Source of the DNA: Pseudomonadota bacterium
Lineage (GTDB): Bacteria > Pseudomonadota > Gammaproteobacteria > Pseudomonadales > UBA5518
Direction of reading: 5' to 3'
NCBI GenBank assembly: GCA_022705125.1
Contig: JAKJFB010000238.1
Location: 1 to 5,069, forward strand
Length of the DNA stretch: 5,069 nt
Under the pieces are notes generated by a model. That model had not been told where the DNA came from, made no database searches, and saw nothing but the letters and a program-made list of their open reading frames with translations. Positions 1 through 5,069 of this stretch are shown in pieces (position 1 is the stretch's first letter; every line of letters begins with the position of its first letter). Both the position numbers and the translations under genes were made by a program.

Positions 1-1
1 C

Positions 2-520
2 CTCAACGGCGAAGTCACCATCGACCATTCGACCTTCGCCGACAACAGCGCCGAAGCCGGCGGCGCGCTGTACAGCATCGGCTACAACGGCAGCCTGCTG
101 GCCGGAAGCAGCCATGCCGAAGTCACCATCACCCGCAGCCTGTTCGCGGGCAACGGCGCCGGCGGCGACCTCGGCAACGATGTGCCGGGCTTGAGCAACG
201 GCCGACCCAATCTCGCGAACGAGATCCTCACCATCGACGACAGCCTGATCGAGGACCCGAACGGCGTGCTGGTGCCGATCGGCAGCAGCCAGGGCAACCT
301 GCTCGGCATCGATCCGCAACTCGGGCCGCTGCAGGACAACGGTGGCCTGACCGACACGCGCGTACCCGCCGCCGGCAGTGGCGTGATGGACTGCGCTTCG
401 CCCGATGCCGGCATCGATCAACGCGGCATTACGCGCCCGCAAGGCCTGCGCTGCGATATCGGCGCGGTGGAAGTGGTGCCGCTGCCCGACGCGATCTTTG
501 GCAACGGCTTCGAACTCTGA
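2..520 (+). CDS. Secreted beta-helix protein, choice-of-anchor Q type, C-terminal fragment (5' end outside window)
   Basis: The frame is open from the first bases of the window, so this is the last 172 residues of a longer protein; the GTG at 182 is internal and not a start. Visible residues 5-27 (VTIDHSTFADNSAEAGGALY) and 41-60 (VTITRSLFAGNGAGGDLGND) are two turns of the repeat typical of right-handed parallel beta-helix or Pmp-like exported proteins. Residues 104-157 match the end of the choice-of-anchor Q domain: DPQLGPLQDNGG, then IDQRG, then CDIGAVE. That domain in known families sits next to varied C-terminal anchoring or sorting signals. Here the domain is followed by a short tail, PLPDAIFGNGFEL, with no hydrophobic span or basic cluster. 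The visible part contains exactly two cysteines (C131 and C151), which flank the IDQRG motif and may form a disulfide. The protein is probably secreted or surface-located; its ligand or role is unknown. It converges on the kinase gene, leaving 31 bp between stops. Confidence 0.88.
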   Translation, partial: LNGEVTIDHSTFADNSAEAGGALYSIGYNGSLLAGSSHAEVTITRSLFAGNGAGGDLGNDVPGLSNGRPNLANEILTIDDSLIEDPNGVLVPIGSSQGNLLGIDPQLGPLQDNGGLTDTRVPAAGSGVMDCASPDAGIDQRGITRPQGLRCDIGAVEVVPLPDAIFGNGFEL

Positions 521-531
521 GGCGCGACCTT

Positions 532-547
532 GCGGACCCGCGTCCGC
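532..547. terminator. Small perfect hairpin between convergent genes, possible bidirectional terminator
   Basis: GCGGAC (532-537) and GTCCGC (542-547) are perfect inverted repeats around a 4-nt loop (CCGC), inside the 31-bp gap between two convergent stop codons. The position suits a shared terminator. No T-tract follows on either strand, so it is not a canonical intrinsic terminator, and a 6-bp GC stem can occur by chance in DNA this GC-rich. Confidence 0.35.
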
Positions 548-551
548 CGCG

Positions 552-3251
552 TCAATCCAGGGCGGATCGCGCCTGCCGCGCGAGACGGTAGATCAAGCTC
601 GGTGAATCCAGCGCTGCCTCTTCGCGCATCGCTTGCAGTGCCGCATCGAGCCAGGCGCGGGCCGCGACCGCATCGCCGGCTTGCTGGCGCTCGATGCCGC
701 GCAGCGCATTGATCGCCGCCGGCCACTGCCCGGTCGCACGGCCGGATTCGAGCGCGTTCGCATCGAGGGTTTCAATCAGGCCGGCGGCGGCCACGCGCTG
801 GCCGCGCTGCAGTTCGATCATGGCCAGGACGAAGGCCGCGTCCTGCGTCTGCGGTGCGTCGGCTCCGGCGAGCCGCTGCAGGTGCTCGAACGCGCTGCGC
901 GCCGGCGTGGCGGCCTCCTCGGCCCGGCCAACCTCGCTCAAGGTGCGGGCCCAGTTCAGTAGCGTGACCCAGGTGACCGCGTTGCCATCGCCGAACTTGG
1001 CACGCACGCGCTCATGCACCTGCTGCGCGTACTCGAGCGCCTGCGGCCAATCGCCGCGGCGGAAGCTGACGGCGAACAGTTCGTTGGTGAGCCCGAGCAT
1101 GCGCGAGTGGTTCTCGCCCAGCGTGGCCGCGATCACCGGCCTGGCCTGCATCAGCAAGGCCTGCGCCGCGGCGTGATCCTCGCCTTGCGCACGCGCCAGG
1201 GCGAGGCGGGTCAGCGCGATCAACAACTCGGAGTTCTCGGCGCGCGTCGACGCCTCATCAATCAACCCCCGGCCCTGCTCGATCGCCTGCGCATCCTGCC
1301 CGGCGAAAGTCAGCGCGATGATCTGGTCCAGGCGCAGCGAATCGCGCTGCGCGACTGCGCCGGGGTCGTCGGGATCAATCCCGTCGATGGCGGCGCGCAG
1401 CGCGATCACGGCCTGGTCGAACTCGGAACGCACCATGTGCAGCCCGGCGCGCGCCATCGCCAGTTGCTGGCGAGTCGAGGCCGCGGGCGCGGTGCCGGCG
1501 CGCTGTTCGAACTCGGCCAGCGCTGACGCGGCGTCATCGAAGCGGCCGAGCCGACCGAGCGCGCGGATCAGCACCACGCGAGTCGCGAACTCGGCCGCGG
1601 TATCGTGCTGTTCGCTCGCCGCGAGCAGGGCCAGCGCGCGCTCCGCTTCGACGCGCGCATCCTCGTGCTGATCGATCACGCCGAAGGCGGACGCGAGACT
1701 CGAACGGATGCCGGCTTCGGTTGCGGGCAAGGTGGCGAAGCGCGCCGCGACCCGATCCCGCGCCGCCACCAACACTTCACGCAGCGTGGTGTCCGGGCCC
1801 TTCGCCGAGACCAGCGGATTGGAGCGCCCGATCAGGTCATCGTTCAAGAATCGAGCGAGCGCGGTTGCGCGTTGCAGTTCGGCCTCGGCTCGATCGCGCG
1901 CCGCGAGCGCCTGTTGCCGCAACCACAGGGCGATCCCGATGCCAAGCGCGAGCACCGCGAGCAGCGCGAGCAGCATCGGTCGCCGCGCCTGCGCGCGCGC
2001 CACGGCGGCGCGATCGCGCCGCGCGAGGTCACGTGCCTGCTGCCGCGCCAGCGCCTCGATGCGTCGCTCCGGCAGATCGCGTACGCGTTGCGCCAGTTCG
2101 GCGGCGCTGCCGAGGCGGCGCTCCGCGCTGCCGTCGGTGGCGCGCCGCAGGTCTTCGCGCAGCAGTTCGTCGTCGATCTCCGCTTCCCAGCCCGGGGCCA
2201 TCGGCTGCCCGACGCGCGCGGCCAGCAACTGGTAGAGCAGGATGCCGAGCGCGTAAACGTCGCTGCGCACCGTGGGCTGTTGTCCGGCGTACAACTCCGG
2301 TGCGAGGAACAGCGGCGTACCGGAGGTCGAGGCCGCATCGCCGTCGTCCATCGTCATGCCCATACGGGTGATGCCGAATTGTTCGAGCCGGTCGGGTTCG
2401 AGCAGGTGGCCGCTGCCGAAATCGGTCAGGCGCAGCCGCGGCGCGGCCGGATCGCCCTGCACCAGCACGTTCGCCGGCTTGAGGTCCTTGTGCAGCACGC
2501 CGACCGAATGCGCCTGCGCCACCGCGTCGGCGATCTGCAGGAACAGGCCGAGGCGTGCTTCGCGCTCGAGCGATGGCAGATGGGTGGCGGCCCATTCGGC
2601 GAGCGAGACGCCGCCGTACTCGCATTCGAGGAAATACGGCGCCTGCTCGAAGTTCCAGTCGATCAGTTCGATGAAGCCATCGCTGTCCGGCAGGCTGTCG
2701 CGCAACAGCCGCATCAGGGTCGCCTCGCGCTTGAGCGTGCGCAGGCGGTCGCCGTCGAGCGCGAACTTGTAGGCGCGCAATTCGCGCGTCTTGACGTGCT
2801 CGGCCAGCCAGACTTCGCTGCCGTGGGTCCGTCCGAGCTGGCGCAGCAGGGCGAAGTTGGGTCGGGTCGGGACCGGCTGGCCGGCGCGCAGCTGCAAGTC
2901 GCTATGCGGTTGCCGCCCGACCGCCACACGCCGCACCGGGCCATCGAGGCGATAGCCGATCCGCGCCTGGGTGGTGAGCTGCGCCGCATTGGCCGCGCCT
3001 AGGGCGCGGCGCAGCTTGGTGATGGCGCTGGGCAACACCTTGTCGACCGTGACACGGCCGGCCCAGACCTCGCGCAGCAGTTCTTCCTTGGTGACCACCT
3101 CGCCGGCATGGCGCAGGAGATAGGCCAGCAGAGCCAGTACGCGCGGTTCGACCTCGACCGGCAGACCCGCCACGCGCAGTTCGCAGCGGGCCTCGTCGAA
3201 CTCTGCCGTGCCGAAGCGAAAGCCGAAGGCGGCGCTGTCCGTCGCGTTCAA
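552..3251 (-). CDS. Membrane-bound winged-helix transcription factor / Ser-Thr protein kinase / TPR fusion
   Basis: This 899-residue protein has four visible parts. Residues about 9-103 are an OmpR/PhoB-type winged helix (Trans_reg_C): VVTKEELLREVW, then ITKLRRALG, ending ARIGYRL. Residues about 133-395 are a Hanks-type kinase: K162 (AYKF), E176 of helix C, catalytic loop HKDLKPAN (D256, K258, N261), DFG at 277-279, APE at 317-319, and D331 in RSDVYALG. Residues about 425-444 form the only clear membrane span, preceded by an arginine-rich stretch (396-424) that predicts the N-terminus inside. Residues about 445-899 are alanine-rich paired helices resembling degenerate TPRs, predicted periplasmic; the FLNDDL and TLREVL motifs after the span resemble those of other bacterial kinase-TPR proteins. 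It should bind DNA and ATP in the cytoplasm and sense or bind proteins outside. The TTG start is supported by AAGGA 8 nt upstream; an in-frame TAA lies upstream with no other start between, and a GTG at codon 27 would cut into the winged helix. The glycine-rich loop is degenerate (G140, T142, S145). Target genes and kinase substrates are unknown. Confidence 0.93.
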   Translation of the reverse strand: MNATDSAAFGFRFGTAEFDEARCELRVAGLPVEVEPRVLALLAYLLRHAGEVVTKEELLREVWAGRVTVDKVLPSAITKLRRALGAANAAQLTTQARIGYRLDGPVRRVAVGRQPHSDLQLRAGQPVPTRPNFALLRQLGRTHGSEVWLAEHVKTRELRAYKFALDGDRLRTLKREATLMRLLRDSLPDSDGFIELIDWNFEQAPYFLECEYGGVSLAEWAATHLPSLEREARLGLFLQIADAVAQAHSVGVLHKDLKPANVLVQGDPAAPRLRLTDFGSGHLLEPDRLEQFGITRMGMTMDDGDAASTSGTPLFLAPELYAGQQPTVRSDVYALGILLYQLLAARVGQPMAPGWEAEIDDELLREDLRRATDGSAERRLGSAAELAQRVRDLPERRIEALARQQARDLARRDRAAVARAQARRPMLLALLAVLALGIGIALWLRQQALAARDRAEAELQRATALARFLNDDLIGRSNPLVSAKGPDTTLREVLVAARDRVAARFATLPATEAGIRSSLASAFGVIDQHEDARVEAERALALLAASEQHDTAAEFATRVVLIRALGRLGRFDDAASALAEFEQRAGTAPAASTRQQLAMARAGLHMVRSEFDQAVIALRAAIDGIDPDDPGAVAQRDSLRLDQIIALTFAGQDAQAIEQGRGLIDEASTRAENSELLIALTRLALARAQGEDHAAAQALLMQARPVIAATLGENHSRMLGLTNELFAVSFRRGDWPQALEYAQQVHERVRAKFGDGNAVTWVTLLNWARTLSEVGRAEEAATPARSAFEHLQRLAGADAPQTQDAAFVLAMIELQRGQRVAAAGLIETLDANALESGRATGQWPAAINALRGIERQQAGDAVAARAWLDAALQAMREEAALDSPSLIYRLARQARSALD

Positions 3252-3259
3252 ACAATTGA

Positions 3260-3264
3260 TCCTT
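3260..3264 (-). promoter_or_regulatory. Shine-Dalgarno for the kinase/regulator gene, decides a TTG start
   Basis: On the minus strand AAGGA lies 8 nt upstream of the TTG at 3251-3249. This good ribosome binding site supports the rare TTG start, which gives a complete winged helix. No ATG, GTG or other TTG occurs in frame between the upstream TAA stop and this codon. Confidence 0.75.
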
Positions 3265-3279
3265 GGTCCATTCCGTCGG

Positions 3280-3309
3280 CGTTACCGTTCCGTGACCGGG
3301 GCGTGACCG
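3280..3309 (-). promoter_or_regulatory. Three direct repeats with 11-bp period, candidate operator for a winged-helix regulator
   Basis: On the plus strand CGTTACCG (3280-3287), CGTGACCG (3291-3298) and CGTGACCG (3302-3309) form three 8-bp units separated by 3-bp spacers, so their starts are exactly 11 bp apart. Two units are identical and the third differs at one position. Read toward the kinase gene they are CGGTCACG, CGGTCACG, CGGTAACG. The array ends 28 bp from the kinase start codon and lies 85 bp from the divergent gene. PhoB-like winged helices bind head-to-tail to direct repeats of 11-bp period, so the protein encoded next door, which has such a domain, is the natural candidate ligand; this link is inferred. 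Flanking 11-bp steps (3269 and 3313) match at only about half the positions, so three units are claimed. Confidence 0.65.
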
Positions 3310-3356
3310 AAACGCGCCGACAGCACCGGGCGGCCAGCCTACCATCCGCGCCGAAA

Positions 3357-3375
3357 TCCGGATCGGACTCCGGAT
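3357..3375 (+). repeat. Pair of TCCGGAT direct repeats upstream of the secreted propeller-like gene
   Basis: TCCGGAT occurs at 3357-3363 and again at 3369-3375, a 12-bp step, ending 19 bp before the GTG start of the next gene. The core TCCGGA is self-complementary, so either strand could be read. The pair could be an operator overlapping a promoter or the leader of that gene, but it is short and no promoter elements could be assigned around it. Confidence 0.35.
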
Positions 3376-3383
3376 ACGCCGAT

Positions 3384-3387
3384 GGAG
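3384..3387 (+). promoter_or_regulatory. Shine-Dalgarno for the GTG start at 3395
   Basis: GGAG sits 7 nt before the GTG at 3395, an ordinary spacing. The GTG start gives a complete signal peptide. The nearby ATG at 3382 is out of frame with this gene and opens only an arginine-rich shadow frame. Confidence 0.65.
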
Positions 3388-3394
3388 ACGCCGC

Positions 3395-5041
3395 GTGACC
3401 CTTGCCTCGTGCCTCACCCGAACCGCCTGCCTTGCTGCCCTCGGCCTCGCCCCGCTGCCAGCGTCAGCACAGGCACTGACCTGGCAAGTGATCGCCGGGG
3501 AATCGAGCACCGTGGTGACGCCGGACTTGCCGGCCTCGGCCTCACGCGTGCTCTACGACATCGCGGTCGGCGACGCGGGTGGCACGCGCTATGGCTTTCG
3601 CGCCCAGGGCGCGGCTTCGGCCGAAGGCTACTGGGCCTACAGCGGCAGCCGCCTGCAGCGCTATGCGCAGCTCGATGCTTCGGGCTCGGCCGGTCCGGGC
3701 CGCAGCGGGGCCGAGGCCGGCCACGTGTTCCTGTCCTTGCGCGAGGGCGGCGGCTCGGTCGCCCCCGACGGGCAGCGCAGCCTGGCCGGGCGCGCGGGCG
3801 ATCCAGCCGCGACCTTGAGCGCGACCCACGGCCTGTGGCGCTGGGACGGCACGCGCAACATCGAGTTCGCACGCGCCTCGAGCGACGGCGCGCTCGGTCC
3901 GAACCTCGGCACCGGCTGGGTGTTTCCGAACGCCTCGGGCTTCGGCCAGTCGCGCATGCTCGATGCCGGCCAGGCCGTGCTGCTGGCCGAGGTCACGAGT
4001 CCCACCGGCGCCGACAGCCGCATCATCGCGCGGCATGTCCCCGACGCAGGCAACCAGCCCTGCATGCGTACCGGCGCAACCGAGGCCGCGCTCGCACCCG
4101 GCCTCGCGCCGGGCGACAGCTTCGCCCCGAGCGCGCTGACCCTGTCGCGCGTCGGCGTCGCGCGCAATGGCCGCATCTACGCGCGCCTGCCGGTCAGCGG
4201 GTCGCGCGAGGGCATCTTCGAACTGTGCACCGGCGCACCACTGGCGCTCGCGGCCGACAACGCCGCCGGCGCGCTGGGCCCGGACATCGGCATCGCCGGC
4301 GCGATCTTCACCGGCTTCGACTCGATCACCCCGCAACCCTCGGGCGACGAGGGCGTGGTGTTCTTTTCCAACTGGCGCGCGCCCGCCGGCCCCACCCAGC
4401 GCGGACTGTTCCGGCACGATGGCACCAGCAACCGGGGCCTTGCCTACACCGAACCCAGCGGCTTGCATGGCCCGAACTGGATGAATGCGAGCTGGCGTTC
4501 CTTCGATCTGGACAGCCTGACGGTCGCCGGCGACTCCGCCGCCTTCGTGGCCGGTCTCGACACCGCCGACGGCGGCGATCCGACCGGGCTGTTCCGGGTG
4601 CGCGCCGGCCAGTCGCCGCAACTGGTGGCGCTGCTCGGCCTGGTCGGCGCTCCGTATGAGCCGGAGCCCGGCCGTACCTGGCGCAGCTTCGACGCGATCG
4701 CGGTGTTCGAGAACGGCGACATCGTGATGGAAGCAACCACCAACCCGAACGCGACCAAGGACCTCTGGCTGCTGCGCGCGGGACGCGCGCCGCAACGCCT
4801 GCTCTCGACCGGCCAGGTGGTGCGCGTGCCGACGCCGCAAGGACCGGCCGATGCCACCATCGCCAGCTTCGACGTGCCCGACGGTGGTGCCAACTATTCG
4901 GACGGCAGCGACGACTGGATCGGCGCCGATGGCAGCCTCCTGCTGGCGGCGCGTGACACCGGCTTCCGCCGCCTGCTGATCAGCGCGCGCGCGCCGGTGC
5001 TGCCGCCCGGCGTGGTGCATCGCGACGGCTTCGAGCCCTGA
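3395..5041 (+). CDS. Exported protein of unknown function, probable seven-bladed beta-propeller with GFE tail
   Basis: The 548-residue product starts with a signal peptide: R9, a hydrophobic core at about 11-22, and an ASA motif at 23-25 with cleavage likely before Q26. I do not recognise a named family. A unit of roughly 60-68 residues recurs, marked by a strand of the form G-[LI]-[FW]-x-x-x-G: GYWAYSG (78), GLWRWDG (146), a weaker RIIARHVPDAG (209), GIFELCTG (273), GLFRHDG (337), GLFRVRAG (398) and LWLLRAG (457). Several are followed by a G-P element and an aromatic turn, such as ALGPDIGIAGAIFTGFDSI at 293 and GRTWRSFDAI at 426. Seven such units fit a beta-propeller, a fold often used for binding. 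The mature protein has only two cysteines (C223 and C278), in adjacent units, so a disulfide is plausible. The end, LPPGVVHRDGFEP, resembles the tail of the beta-helix protein at the window start. The gene is divergent from the kinase/regulator across 143 bp and may share its control region. A LASC sequence at residues 3-6 is too near the N-terminus to be a lipobox. Confidence 0.85.
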   Translation: MTLASCLTRTACLAALGLAPLPASAQALTWQVIAGESSTVVTPDLPASASRVLYDIAVGDAGGTRYGFRAQGAASAEGYWAYSGSRLQRYAQLDASGSAGPGRSGAEAGHVFLSLREGGGSVAPDGQRSLAGRAGDPAATLSATHGLWRWDGTRNIEFARASSDGALGPNLGTGWVFPNASGFGQSRMLDAGQAVLLAEVTSPTGADSRIIARHVPDAGNQPCMRTGATEAALAPGLAPGDSFAPSALTLSRVGVARNGRIYARLPVSGSREGIFELCTGAPLALAADNAAGALGPDIGIAGAIFTGFDSITPQPSGDEGVVFFSNWRAPAGPTQRGLFRHDGTSNRGLAYTEPSGLHGPNWMNASWRSFDLDSLTVAGDSAAFVAGLDTADGGDPTGLFRVRAGQSPQLVALLGLVGAPYEPEPGRTWRSFDAIAVFENGDIVMEATTNPNATKDLWLLRAGRAPQRLLSTGQVVRVPTPQGPADATIASFDVPDGGANYSDGSDDWIGADGSLLLAARDTGFRRLLISARAPVLPPGVVHRDGFEP

Positions 5042-5069
5042 GCCCGGCGCGAGGGCGGGGCGGAGCGCG

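Noticed and set aside
182..520. A separate 112-residue gene starting with GTG at 182
   Set aside because: The same frame is open to the window edge and encodes matching beta-helix repeats upstream, so the GTG is an internal valine codon.
1605..3002. 465-codon open frame on the plus strand within the kinase gene
   Set aside because: It is antisense to clear winged-helix and kinase motifs, has low-complexity Arg/Gln/Ala composition, and has no recognisable domain.
3269..3320. Extra units flanking the 11-bp repeat array (CATTCCGT at 3269, CGCGCCGA at 3313)
   Set aside because: Each matches the repeat at only about four of eight positions, which is weak evidence in GC-rich sequence.
3401..3412. 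LASC lipobox-like motif at residues 3-6 of the exported protein
   Set aside because: It precedes the charged and hydrophobic parts of the signal peptide, and a typical AxA cleavage site follows at residues 23-25, so lipoprotein processing is unlikely.
3382..4659. 425-codon frame starting at the ATG just before the exported protein gene
   Set aside because: It is extremely Arg/Gly-rich and overlaps the real gene in another frame. The GGAG at 3384-3387 lies inside it and serves the GTG at 3395.
3542..5020. 492-codon open frame on the minus strand, antisense to the exported protein gene
   Set aside because: Its translation is rich in Arg, His, Ala, Gln and Gly without domain pattern, as expected opposite a GC-rich gene. 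The plus-strand gene has a signal peptide, repeats, a ribosome binding site and the GFE tail.
5042..5069. Possible terminator after the last gene
   Set aside because: Only 28 bases remain in the window; no clear inverted repeat or T-tract is visible.

Overview
The window is high-GC bacterial DNA, with strong G/C preference at third codon positions. It holds three protein genes in the order: 5'-truncated secreted protein (+), membrane kinase/transcription factor (-), secreted repeat protein (+). The combination of an OmpR-type winged helix fused to a Ser/Thr kinase and TPRs, a 'choice-of-anchor Q' type secreted protein, and protein tails ending in Gly-Phe-Glu-X suggests a gammaproteobacterium of the Lysobacterales (Xanthomonadales) type. 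That placement is inferred from protein style, with no marker gene to confirm it.

Region 2-520 is the C-terminal end of a large secreted right-handed beta-helix protein. After a 31-bp gap with a small hairpin, the convergent gene at 552-3251 encodes an 899-residue protein. It has a DNA-binding winged helix, a protein kinase domain, one membrane span and a long TPR-like C-terminal region predicted to lie in the periplasm. Its start is TTG, supported by a good Shine-Dalgarno (AAGGA, 8-nt spacer).

The 143-bp divergent intergenic region (3252-3394) is the most interesting non-coding stretch. Three 8-bp direct repeats (CGTTACCG, CGTGACCG, CGTGACCG) lie exactly 11 bp apart just upstream of the kinase gene. 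This is the spacing expected for tandem binding of OmpR/PhoB-type winged helices, so the array is a candidate autoregulatory and divergent operator. A second pair of direct repeats (TCCGGAT, 12 bp apart) lies close to the downstream gene.

The gene at 3395-5041 encodes a 548-residue exported protein of unrecognised family. It appears to contain seven units of about 60-68 residues, consistent with a seven-bladed beta-propeller. Its last residues (VHRDGFEP) resemble those of the first protein (IFGNGFEL). The working hypothesis is that a membrane-bound one-component regulator with kinase activity controls its own gene and possibly the neighbouring exported protein, and that both exported proteins carry a shared C-terminal tag of unknown purpose. 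No RNA genes, insertion sequences or CRISPR arrays were seen.
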